Assembly: GCA_949987565.1 (NCBI GenBank)
Contig: OX465104.1
Span: 11,012,964-11,076,963, forward strand
DNA: 64,000 bases
DNA from: Luidia sarsii
Taxonomy: Eukaryota; Echinodermata; Asteroidea; Paxillosida; Luidiidae
Direction: 5' to 3'
Shown here piece after piece: positions 54,766 through 64,000 of this stretch (within the stretch, counting starts at the first letter, position 1; each line of letters starts with the position of its first letter). The position numbers and the translations under genes were made by a program. The notes beneath the pieces are model-generated. The model was not told where the DNA came from and searched no databases. It was given only the letters and a program-made list of their open reading frames with translations.

Positions 54766-54914
54766 TGAGCCCTTGGGATTATATTATGGAGATGAAACGG
54801 CCAGTTTCCTCTGAATTGCATCCCCTGGATTGCTCAGATCGTAATGCGCCTGCGCGTTTTACCTGGGACATGCGATTCAAATCCAAACCGAGTCCAAGTG
54901 TCTCTGTTCCAGGA

Positions 54915-55082
54915 TGAATACGGGCGATTCACGAGAGTGCGCCCTCAAGAGTTTGCAACGCGTTGGCCAATCACAATGCGCGGAATCTGTCGTATGGGGA
55001 GGGTCGACAGATTCAGCGCATTGTGATTGGCCAATGCCTTGCAAACTCTTGAGGCCGCACTATTGTGAAACGCCCGTATTCG
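54915..55082. mobile_element. M4 palindromic element, copy 2
   Basis: About 80-base arms: GAATACGGGCGATTCACGAG, GTGCGCCCTCAAGAGTTTGC, GTTGGCCAATCACAATGCGC mirrored by GCGCATTGTGATTGGCCAAT, GCAAACTCTTGAGGCCGCAC, GTGAAACGCCCGTATTC. The centre is CGGAATCTGTCGTATGGGGA. Longer than copy 1, which lacks the outer GAATACGGGCG arms. Confidence 0.93.
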
Positions 55083-55083
55083 T

Positions 55084-55137
55084 ACAAAAGGTTGACGGGC
55101 CTGACGTTCCGATCTTAGTGGGATCTTTCTCAAAAAG
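55084..55137 (+). repeat. R1 core, adjacent to M4
   Basis: AAAAGGTTGACGGGCCTGAC, GTTCCGATCTTAGTGGGATC, TTTCTCAAAAAGAC begins within a few bases of the M4 end. Confidence 0.8.
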
Positions 55138-55599
55138 ACATTTTTTTTTAGATTGAAACGGCCTTCAAAATCTGGTGGGTTTTTTTTGGGGGGAAGGTCG
55201 TTAGAAGGTCGATCGGAATCGATTAAAAAACACAACAAGCACGCACTGCCATTACGTGGTGCCAATTCACAATAGGGGATCAGTTCATGAAAAAATGCTA
55301 CAATTGGTGACATTCAATACAAAAGTGCCGAACGCACAATTGGCATTTCGGTTAGCAGATAAAAACACCCCATTATGGCTGTAGCCGGAAATAGTGAATG
55401 GAGCGGAGTGGCTCGTACAAAGTTTAGCCTTAACCCGTTTGGCAATCCTCCAAAGACAGGGGGGTTGACATGAATATCATAAAAATAAAAAGCACTTTGA
55501 GCGATCCCCGAACTGCTGTGGAGACATGTTTCCAACAATTGGTTGTCTGCATCTGAATGAAATGGGGGCGTGATCCCTGCAGATAATGATATGGGGTTG
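55138..55599. other. Unique sequence, no gene recognised
   Basis: T-run joined to a G-run at 55183-55196. May be part of a longer D2 unit, as it runs directly into it. Confidence 0.4.
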
Positions 55600-55850
55600 C
55601 AGCACACTAATCAAAGATGGCTCCGGCGAGCTGATTCGGCCAATCATAAAAGTGTGGACCCACAATTTGGAATAAGTGAAGCTTAAGACAACCTGGGGTT
55701 TCGATGTTCAATATTTTCTGTGGAGTTTGGAACATAAGGGGCTTTGAACGTGGCCCTATTTGGCTGTAAAAGTGGAGGGATGCTATCCAAAATCATTGCC
55801 GAAATTCGGCTTGCACGGCTAAACAAAATATTTTGGACTGCTCTCTATAA
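55600..55850. repeat. Dispersed repeat D2, copy 2
   Basis: Matches 46120-46420 (AAAGTGTGGACCCACAATTT, CTTAAGACAACCTGGGGTTT, GGCCCTATTTGGCTGTAAAA, CCGAAATTCGGCTTGCACGG). It stops just before an M2 end at 55858. Confidence 0.85.
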
Positions 55851-55881
55851 TGTGATTTTGGTCCTGGTTTCGTAGAGCCGC

Positions 55882-56259
55882 TTAAAGCCCATACACAACC
55901 TTGGTCGAGGTCAAAGAATAGCATCCATACGTTGTCTGATCCAACATAATGCATGAAATAGCACACCTGTGAAAATTTCCGCTCAATCCGCCGACCGAGT
56001 CTCGAGAAAATCGTGAAAACCGCTTCGTTTGTTTCGCGAAAATGCAGCATTCAACGCCGTACTGTTTCGAAAAATAGTTTAGATCTCGGTGAGACTTCAA
56101 CTATTTCTTTTACCCGTTTCTCCCAAAATACAACATTTTAGGTAGAAATATTTCCGTGAGAGGTTTCTACTATAACCATCTTCAAACTGTATAAGTTTCA
56201 TGTAAATCTGTGAACATTTCTGTTTTTCGATCTTACCAATGTTGTGTAGGGGCTTTAAA
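55882..56259 (-). mobile_element. M1 element, copy F, inserted in an M2 element at TTAA
   Basis: Ends are TTAAAGCCCATACACAACCT and GTTGTGTAGGGGCTTTAA. Left flank CCTGGTTTCGTAGAGCCGC and right flank ATGTGGAATTCTATCTGCTC rejoin through a single TTAA into an M2 terminus (compare GAGCCGCTTAAGCG elsewhere). This shows that M1 targets TTAA and duplicates it, as piggyBac-type elements do (known for that superfamily; assignment inferred). Confidence 0.93.
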
Positions 56260-56457
56260 TGTGGAATTCTATCTGCTCAGTCTCCTCCGAGTGTGAACAG
56301 AATTAGATAAAAAAACATTGTGATGTGATGTCTATTGACTTCCACTGTATTCAAACACTGTTCTTAACTCAGCGTGAAACATTAGTGAAGTTTGGGTTGG
56401 CAAAGTGACCTTCTTAATGCTGGCATTCTGTGCTGTGAAAATTTGGGTGTCTTAGGA

Positions 56458-56913
56458 GGGCCCAAATTTCGTAGAGCCGCTAACGCGTGAAATTCTGTTC
56501 AGCAGGACAAAGTCTTCCTTGTGTCAATTGCTTTTGACTCATGTTCCACTCTTTTTTACCAAGCATGAAACAAAAAGTGGAGTTTGGGTTGGCAAGGTGT
56601 TCTGAACCCTGACATGTTGACATCGAGTACGCTGCAAGAGTACACCAGTATACGTCACGCGCTGCTCATGCATAATTCATTTTCATGTAGATTGGGTTAT
56701 GGCGAAACACAGTTTTTGCGCGCAGGGTTGAAAATGGAGAAAAAAAAACCGGACATTTTCGCGGTTTGGAGGTAGCCTATACACTTTTTGTGTGTGTAGA
56801 TATAGGCCTATATAGACTATAAACATAAATAACTTTAAAAAGAAAAACTGGTAAAATTTAAGTCATTTCTTAAAACAGTTTTACTCAAGCGGCTACATAA
56901 AATTGGCCCCTGG
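56458..56913. mobile_element. M2 element, long degenerate copy
   Basis: Left GGGCCCAAATTTCGTAGAGC plus CGCTAACGCGTGAAATTCTG; body GTGTCAATTGCTTTTGACTC and GTTTGGGTTGGCAAGG; right CTCAAGCGGCTACATAAAAT plus TGGCCCCTGG. About 450 bases, so the interior holds extra unique sequence (about 56600-56880). Confidence 0.75.
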
Positions 56914-57526
56914 TTTTAAACACGAAATCTTCAGCATATCGAACGAACGCTCTACATAATACGCTACCGGTATCCACCGATGGCGTGCGTGTGGTGAGTG
57001 GGGAGGAAGGGCAGCAGAGAGGGGGGGAGGCTACTGAACAATCTAAACCAGTGTGGGAGTGCCAGCCCCCCCCCCCCCCAAAAAAAAAAAAAAAAAAAAA
57101 ATGATTGTGCTTATATAAATCAAATCTTTCTATCGATAACGTGTGTAAACGATCATTGAGAAGTGATTCATCATCCCAATACCCACAACAGAGAGAAATA
57201 CCAACTACTTCTCACACTGCCCAAGGTCTCTCCGACGGAGGCCTTGTCGAAAGACTGCACTTCGGGCCGGGCCGCGGGCAAACTCCTCTGCCGTTATTCA
57301 GCATGCCCACAACCCGGAAATTAATATAGGGGTCACGTTTGTTTGTTTGTTTGTTTTTTCTTTGCCCTACTCGAAGTCTGAAGCTTCGCCTTCCAAGTTG
57401 GAAGCGGTAAAATAATCGTAGGCCTATTAATATGGAAACAAATCACGGAGCACGGAAGCTTGCTCTATGGACAAATTAAGCGAGCAGCTCTTACTCTGAT
57501 TTTATGAATAATTAATCAACACCACT
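56914..57526. other. Unique sequence with C/A homopolymer junction
   Basis: A run of about 13 C joined to about 22 A lies at 57067-57101; (GTTT)n at 57338-57356. No gene recognised. Confidence 0.5.
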
Positions 57527-57854
57527 CTCTAAATGCAACAGAGTGAATACTTCACTCTCTCAAGGAGTGAACATCGCTCCAAAAAGACCAAACCGCTCAA
57601 ATTGAGTGGAAAAAAAACTGTAAAAGATGTGAAAACCGCTCATGGAGTGAAATCCCACTCTTGTAAGGAGCCATATGGAGGACGACTCGAAAATAATTAT
57701 TATGGGTCGTCTATAGAGTGGTGTTTTACTCCATTACAGCGGTTTTCACACCTCTTACAGTGGTTTTCACTCTTTATGAGCGGTTTTGGCCTTTTTTTGG
57801 ACGAAATTTCACTCTTGTTGCGAGTGGATTATTCACTTCGTTTTGCATTTAGAG
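57527..57854. mobile_element. 328-bp inverted-repeat element
   Basis: CTCTAAATGCAACAGAGTGA plus ATA at the left is mirrored by TTCACTTCGTTTTGCATTTA plus GAG at the right. The interior carries complementary GAGTGAA/TTCACTC, AAACCGCTC/GAGCGGTTT and TGTGAAAACCGCT/AGCGGTTTTCACA blocks, so the whole element can fold. A plus-strand frame across it is incidental. Confidence 0.9.
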
Positions 57855-59526
57855 ATCAGGACGGACATTTGAGAAAAAAATGGGACCGAAGCAATAACCC
57901 AGGCCGCGGACTCGGAAATAGCGCCCAAAGTAGCCTACCATAAATTTCGCAGTTTACCTGTGTGTCTTTAGTTGACCGTTACCAAAGGCGGTGCATGCGA
58001 TATGGCCGCGCGGTTTTTCGTATAACTCCACCGCCGAGCCCATGGAGCCATTGCGACAATCTAACTAAAGAGCTAAGTTAGCCGACACGCCAGCAGATTA
58101 TTTACGTATGACTTATTTTACTCGCTGCACATTATTTTCGATCACACAATACTCCATAGGCACCCGCAGGTAGCGGGCCCGTTTTTAATTTGCATGTTCG
58201 TTTCAGATGAGTCTATCAGTATTCTTGCCCATCCCCCAAAAAAGCAAACTCTTCTTGTATCATAAAACCCACTTTGATAAGTTGTCCCAATTCCATTCTA
58301 CATATCGATACACCTTCCATGAAAGACAGACTCTTTTTTTAATTTCAAGATGACAAATCGCCCATTAGGGACCTTTTTTTCAGAAGCTGACAGCTTTCGC
58401 ATAAAAAAATCTTCACCCTCCCCTCGTTTCCGAATTAAATGACGTAATTGTATACCAGCTTCCTCCCTTCTTTTCTTCCCTTCTGAATTGGGTGTTTTAT
58501 AACTTTTCCCATCAAAAGTCCGGGTTCGGGACCGAGAGTAAAAAAAAAGTGTGGATAAGAAAAGAGGAAGAAAGAAATGAAAGTCCTCGCATGATTGCGA
58601 CTCAAGGCGAGGTCTCTCCATCGCACGCGATCCGAGTTCATATAAAACAGGTAACAATTTTTTTATCAGTAGGGGTTTTTTTCTCACTCTCTCACTCTCT
58701 CACCCGTTCGTATTTCTCTCTCTCTCTTTTTTTTTTCTTCAAAAGGGGGTCTTCGATATAAAAGGCGCCATCACAATGGCCCCAGATTTTTGGGGTTTGC
58801 GTGAGAAGGGGACAAAAGGCGGCTAACACGGAATCTGGTCTCGCTTCACGGGCCAGCTATTGGCATAAGGGGTTCCGACCGCGGCACCCTATCCGCCGGC
58901 GCGGCTGCGGCTGAGCCCCGGCTTCCCCCCGCGCATCGACCGAGCCGCCGACCCTTACGGTGGGGTCGGTCGGGCGGGCGGGTCCCAGGCACGCACGCAG
59001 GCAGGCAGGCACGCACCCTCGACGGCTCACTTCCGAAAATAATAAAGGCAGCCGAGACAGACAACAAGAGTCGAGGTTGTATCGGTGTCAAAGCAGGGGG
59101 GTGGGTGGTGGTTGAGCGGAGTCGTCACTGCGCAGGCGCATTTGCCCTGGGGTGACCCTCCACAGTCCACACGCACATTTGCACAACTCACGCACTACCG
59201 GTAACCGACTCCCCCCTCCCGATTTTCCCACCGTTCAGTTTGCGATCCGCCCCGCCCCCTACACTTCCACGCAAGTGAACAGACCGGGAATCGCCGACCA
59301 CCCCTCCTTCCATCTGAGTCATCGGCGTTTGTTTAGCCCGACGGCTGTTTCAAGCGTCGGTTCTGGCACCGACTGGGATGCTATTTCACATGCGTGGGTC
59401 TTTACTTAAAACAAAAGTTACATTCAGGTTGATATCTGGGCTGACCAATATCGCCATGGGAAGTCGTTTTGTGGCTGACATCCATACTGGTAATTGGTTG
59501 CTTGTTGTGCCTCCCATCGACCCATC
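57855..59526. other. Unique sequence with a CpG-rich patch, no gene recognised
   Basis: 58890-59000 is strongly CpG rich (GCCGGCGCGGCTGCGGCTGA) with short GGCAGGCA repeats and could be a CpG island of an unseen gene. A 129-codon minus-strand frame (58298-58687) and others show no recognised motif. Confidence 0.4.
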
Positions 59527-59967
59527 TTAAAGCCCCAACACAACATTGGTAAGATCGAAAAACAGAAATGTTCACAGATTTACATGAAACTTATACAGTA
59601 CGGTATGTTATAGATGTTAAGATGTTGGTTATAGTTATAAAGTTGGTTATAGATGTTATAGTTGGTTAAAATGGTTATAGTAGAAACCTCTCACTGAAAT
59701 ATTTCTGCCTAAAATGTTGTATTTTGGGAGAAATGAGTAAAAGAAATAGTTTACGTCTCACCGAGATCTAAACTATTTTTCGAAACAGTACGGGGTTGAA
59801 TGCTGCATTTTCGCGAAACAAATGAAGCGGTTTTCACGATTTTCTCGAGACTCGGTTGGCGGATTGAGCTGATATGTTCACAGGTGTGCTATTTCATGAA
59901 TATGTTGGATCAGACAACGTATGTATGCTATTCTTTGACCTCGACCAATGTTGTGTAGGGGCTTTAA
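59527..59967 (+). mobile_element. M1 element, copy G, with internal tandem expansion
   Basis: Ends TTAAAGCCCCAACACAACAT and ATGTTGTGTAGGGGCTTTAA. The longest copy (441 bases), because 59607-59682 contains a slipped array of GTTATAGATGTTA, GTTGGTTATAG and related words where other copies have a single GATGGTTATAGTAGAAACC. Confidence 0.95.
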
Positions 59968-61126
59968 TGTTCATTACTATCACTCCAAGCCCATCAAATC
60001 CAATCCCATAATGTGCAATGCGATGTAATCCACAGCAAACCGGTGCCAATGCCATTGTGATCAAGGCCCCAGAGCTGACATCATTCTCCATCTGAAGCCC
60101 TCGCTACTCCCTTGACGAATTCCCCATGCTCTCTTTTCAGTTTGAGCCGAGAAATCGCCCTCAAAATTGGCCAATGACTCAAGAGAAGTAGGCCTAATAA
60201 TAAAGTGCTCTCGAGAGAGCCATGCCTAAATAGCGCCCTCACTCAGTCGAAATGACATTATGCAGGCACTACATGAATGATACTGTAAGAGGTATGGACA
60301 AAATTGATTTTGATCACAGTTTCTATAGGTAAATGCCAGTCCAGATCCAGTGAAAGTTTACTTTGCCATTTTCATTGTTCAAGACTATTCAATTGTATAG
60401 TATAGAACGTTCGACGTAAGGTTTCAACGCAATGTCATTGCTTTCTAAAAACGCAAACTAGGTGGACAGTGTATTAAAGTCGTTGATAAAGAAATCAATT
60501 CCACGACACATAAAGAAATTGGCCAAAGTTCGCTTCCGTGAAACGATACTATAAAAACAGCCGTCGGATTACCGGAGCCCAACCTAGGGGTTTGCGTGAC
60601 TGGCGTTGAAGTTGTCAACATAGTAGACACTTATGCGGTGTGTGTAGGGTGGGGTGGGGGAGGGGGCAAGGACTTTAGACCAGTCAAAGATGAATTTCTG
60701 GGTTTAATTTCTACCATGTTTTTTTTTCTATCAGAGTTCCTGTCTAGGAGGTTGGTTCAGTTGCAAATTGTTAAAACCTCATACACTGACGGTAATTCTT
60801 TCTTTTTATAATTATATATAGGCCCAGGCTTACCAGTATGGTAACCCTCGTAACAACATAAATCTGGAATCTCGATCCCGAAAAGAGGTTATTAGATCGT
60901 GCAACAACCAGCCCCGAATGGGCCTAGGACTAGGTATGGTGCTGAGGAACAACCTCGGAGCACCGCCAGTATATTAGTAAAAGATAGTCCCTTGATGGCA
61001 AGTTTTTGTCTAAAAGCCAGCGTTTGGCCCCAGTTTCTTGGGAAATGCACTGTGCCTATATCAAGCCAACAAACCTTCAAATTCTGAAACAAAACACGAC
61101 CTGGATTTTCCGGTTTGGTCAGACGG
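59968..61126. other. Unique sequence, no gene recognised
   Basis: No element recognised except short G-runs (60649-60667). Frames below 80 codons. Confidence 0.4.
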
Positions 61127-61175
61127 AGACGAAGCCTGAGCCCGAGTCTAAGCCTTCATTTCGAAGACGGCCTAG
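61127..61175. mobile_element. M3 element, right-arm fragment
   Basis: CGGAGACGAAGCCTGAGCCC, GAGTCTAAGCCTTCATTTCG, AAGACGGCC matches the arm of the M3 subfamily at 25383-25623; the opposite arm is missing. Confidence 0.75.
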
Positions 61176-61639
61176 GATTTCCAGAAAAAGGAAAGGGACG
61201 AATCGCTCACGAGCAAATTTGCGACGCGCCCCTCCAAAATGAGCCGCTTCTGTCACAGCCAAAAAGAGTTGTAGAGGTGAAAACATTTCATCCATTTTGG
61301 TGTCTATTGCTTGTCCATATCTTATACTTGGTGATCAGAAATGAGACTTCTAATCTAAAATTTGAAATAAAGGGATGTTTTGTGGTATGAATCTCATTGT
61401 TGTCCCCCATTGTGACTCATTTTTTGCAGCGCCCATCACGCTTACATGCAGTTTTAGCCGGGGCAGGAACCATGCAGCGACCGACGGAAGCTGAGAGATT
61501 GCGGGCACTCGGCCTAACAACGGGAAGAGTATAGGCCTACACACTGCGTAAACTGATTGAGCGATTTGTTGACTGTCTGACAAGGTTACTGATTCGTGAT
61601 TTATTAGCCGTTTGTCATCCAATAGGGGAGATTTATAAC
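61176..61639. other. Unique sequence, no gene seen
   Basis: No repeat or frame of note. Confidence 0.4.
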
Positions 61640-62320
61640 ATTCATGTCGACCCTATCTAAAATCATAGCGAAAATGGAGTCGATGCATGGGTATTTTTAA
61701 GCAATGACAAAATGTTAAAATCAGCCACGATGTTGTAAAACTCCCAACAGAATTCCTGTCTAATACAATATACCGACGTCGGATCTCGTTGGTAAACGAC
61801 AACCCTCAAATCTTCACATTTTCTTCGCTGAAATCCTAACCAAAATTAAGCCGATGGGTATTTGTAAGCAATGATAAAATGTTAAAATCAGCCACGATGT
61901 TGTAAACCTCCCAGCAGAAGTCCTGTCCAATTCAACATAGTGACGTCGGATCTCTTTGGCAAACGACAACCCTCAAATCTTCACCTTTTCTCCACTGAAA
62001 TCCTAACCAAAATTGAGTCGATGGGTATTTTGAAGCAATGACAAAATGTCAAAATCAGCCACTATGTTATAAAACTCCCAACAGAATTCCTGTCCAATAC
62101 AATATACCGACGTCGGATCTCGTTGGCAAATGACAACCCTCAAATCTTCACATTTTCTTCGATGAAATCCTAACCAAAATTAAGCCGATGGGTATTATTT
62201 TGTAAGCAATGATAAAATGTCAAAATCAGCCACGATGTTGTAAACCTCCCATCAGAAGTCCTGTCCAATTCAACATAGTGACGTCGGATCTCGTTGGTAA
62301 ACGACAACCCTCAAAAATTA
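61640..62320. repeat. 167-bp satellite-like repeat in dimeric A-B-A-B order
   Basis: Four units with GGGTATT at about 61690, 61857, 62024 and 62191, an exact 167-base spacing. Units 1 and 3 share AAAACTCCCAACAGAATTCC and TACAATATACCGACGTCGGA; units 2 and 4 share AAACCTCCCA(G/T)CAGAAGTCC and TTCAACATAGTGACGTCGGA. Units 1 and 2 differ more than 1 and 3, so the amplified unit was the 334-base dimer. All contain the palindrome-like GACGTCGGATCT. No coding potential. Confidence 0.95.
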
Positions 62321-62891
62321 CCTTTTTAAAGAGGGGGTGGTGGTGGTGATGGTGGGGGCTGTATATGCACAATGGCCATGGCCTCTTCTTTCATATCAGC
62401 CGAGATGGGGCACAAGGGATTAGTAAGATTCTACAGAGGAGGCCTATCTCTGGCGGGGGCGAATCATTGGGAAGGGGGAGAGTGGGCGGGTTGATGGAGC
62501 AAGCTGGTACTGTAAACAAGCAAACATCACCCCACACACACACAAACACACAAACCCACGATTTTTCTTTTAAAGAAAATCAAACAAGGAAACATTTATA
62601 ACTGTTCAACAGTGTTTTATTATCAAAACTTGTCTGTGCGATCTCTGTAAACTGCAAACTGAAATACTCCTTTTTTTTCATCTGTGCAATTTTGTACATT
62701 CATTCTTCCCAACTAGTTCCGTGTTTTAATTCCACCCTTACAAACTTTGGAAAACTCTGCGCAAACCTTTGGCAGAAAATACAAGAGCGCAACGCTTGGA
62801 ATAGCGAAAAAACTCTTCCGATATTGGCGACCCATACAAAGTACAGAAAATAATATCGACAAAAATGGGTCTCAGGGGAAAAAAACAAGCT
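62321..62891. other. Unique sequence, no gene recognised
   Basis: Short (GGT)n near 62336-62357 and (CA)n near 62533-62550. ATTAT/TTTTATT at about 62615-62621 reads AATAAAA on the minus strand, a possible poly(A) signal for a leftward gene (see 63493-63717). Confidence 0.35.
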
Positions 62892-63238
62892 TTAAAGCCC
62901 CTGCACAACATTGGTAAGATTGAAAAACAGAAATGTTAACAGATTTACATGAAACTTATACAGTTTGAAGATGGTTATAGTAGAAACCTCGCACTGAAAT
63001 ATTTCTGCCTAAAATATGTTGTATTTTGGGAGAAAAGAGTAAAAGAAATAGTTTACGTCTCACCGAGATCTAAACTATTTTTCGGAACAGTACGACGTTG
63101 AATGCTGCATTTTCGTGAAACATATGAAGCGGTTTTCACGATTTTCTCGAGACTCGGTCGGCGGATTGAGCTGAAATTTTCACAGGTGTGCTATTTCATG
63201 AGGTCTTTGACCTCGACCAATGTTGTGTAGGGGCTTTA
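62892..63238 (+). mobile_element. M1 element, copy H
   Basis: Ends TTAAAGCCCCTGCACAACAT and ATGTTGTGTAGGGGCTTTA. It lacks about 30 bases near 63200 where other copies have TTGGATCAGACAACGTATGG; the sequence jumps from TATTTCATG to AGGTCTTTGACC. Confidence 0.95.
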
Positions 63239-63492
63239 CACTAAAACCAAACAAAACTCCATGAATCTAAAATCTCGGAACCATTATAATTATGCAGTAC
63301 TATACACGTACTCAGCTGCTTCTATAGACAATAATCATTAGAAAGGAAAAAAACACAGGCAAACTGATGACATGAATTATCCTATGTCGGCATTTCATTT
63401 ATATCAAATAAGCTTCTTAAGCAAAATTAAAAATTCGTTTGCTGCTTTTTCTTTTGCTTTTTTCTTTTGGTTTGACAACAACATCTTGTATT

Positions 63493-63717
63493 TTATAGTT
63501 CACAGGCAACAGGCTGCGGTATAATGTGGTCCACCAAGCCGACCATTAAGGTGACTGACAAACTCTGAGCTTGGACAAAAGGGAAATCTTGAAACCAGAC
63601 AACAAAATGAAAGACGACCACTCTTACATCAACCTCTTGCTTTCGTTGCCATGGTTTTGAGGCAATACGATCCGATCCTTCAGCCTGTATGATGACGAGA
63701 CAGGCACGGCTATACAC
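63493..63717 (-). other. Possible terminal coding exon, unrecognised
   Basis: A 74-codon minus-strand frame ending in TAA, preceded within the frame by CATCATACAG then GCTGAAGG, which resembles a splice acceptor. Its sequence is ordinary in composition, not repeat derived, and an AATAAAA lies downstream on the same strand at 62615-62621 (M1 copy H would fall in the 3' region). I recognise no domain. It could equally be chance. Confidence 0.15.
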
Positions 63718-64000
63718 CGTTTGCCGAACAATATTTCAGGCCAACTTTTTGAGTGGGCGACTTCCAAAATCAAAATCCAATGGGCCTATCTATACCTTAT
63801 ACTTTCTACAAATTGCCCAGAACACTCGCGGAAATACTATACGTGTAAACGACACACGTGAAACCCGCGGTGACTGCAGTGAATAGCTGACTGCAAAGTA
63901 TAAACACACATTGCATTTACAATAGTACAGTAAAGAGAGTCAAGTACATTTAACTACATGGGAAAAAAACCCACCCACCCTGGATGGCACGATATGAATA
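63718..64000. other. Unique sequence to window edge
   Basis: No repeat family or gene seen; any upstream exons of a leftward gene would lie here or beyond the edge. Confidence 0.35.

Noticed and set aside
61640..62320. CRISPR-like direct repeats
   Set aside because: Whole 167-base units are repeated, with no non-repetitive spacers; this is a satellite.

Overview
This is eukaryotic, animal DNA that is almost entirely non-coding. One convincing protein-coding gene is visible: an intronless cytochrome P450 of the CYP1 type on the minus strand (35440-36945). The rest is simple-sequence arrays, minisatellites, and many short non-autonomous transposon-like elements with inverted termini, separated by unique sequence. 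No ribosomal RNA, functional tRNA, CRISPR, prokaryotic operon, or open transposase or reverse transcriptase gene was seen. The CYP1-type gene together with this repeat landscape suggests an invertebrate deuterostome, perhaps an echinoderm. That placement is inference; no species can be named from the sequence alone.

Layout. 1-1800 is a G-rich minisatellite. Long polypyrimidine or polypurine tracts lie at 2.3-3.1, 3.9-4.5, 17.6-18.5, 23.8-24.3, 29.3-30.4, 49.2-49.8 and 53.2-53.7 kb. Other tandem arrays are (GACT)n at 9.24-9.78 kb, a CCA-rich array at 11.5-12.2 kb, (GTTGGT)n at 31.3-31.7 kb, a CTG/TTG-rich tract at 40.3-40.6 kb, and a 41-bp minisatellite at 51.1-52.6 kb. Two arrays have dimeric A-B-A-B higher-order structure: 80-bp units at 54.1-54.4 kb and 167-bp units at 61.6-62.3 kb.

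Dispersed families, named here only for reference. M1 is about 280-440 bp with termini TTAAAGCCCC...GGGGCTTTAA; eight full or partial copies are seen. M2 has termini like GGGGCCAATTTCATAGAGC followed by CTTAAGC. M3 has termini around a GGCTTAGGCTC core. M4 is palindromic around GCCCTCAAGAGTTTGCAA. R1 is about 140 bp with a GAGGGCCTGACGTTTCGATC core and about a dozen copies. D1-D4 are repeats seen twice each. Two tRNA-derived SINE heads lie on the minus strand at 19.5 and 41.4 kb. One M1 copy (55882-56259) sits inside an M2 terminus exactly at TTAA, which shows its target preference. A fold-back element at 20392-20878 carries a private minisatellite between its arms.

The P450 has all core family motifs but, instead of the usual hydrophobic membrane anchor, begins with a Gly/Ser/Ala-rich stretch. 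It lies in a local GC- and CpG-rich island. A possible CRE plus TATA promoter lies near 7.64-7.74 kb with no recognisable gene after it, and a possible terminal exon lies at 63.5-63.7 kb; both are weak. Most other long open frames are by-products of repeats.
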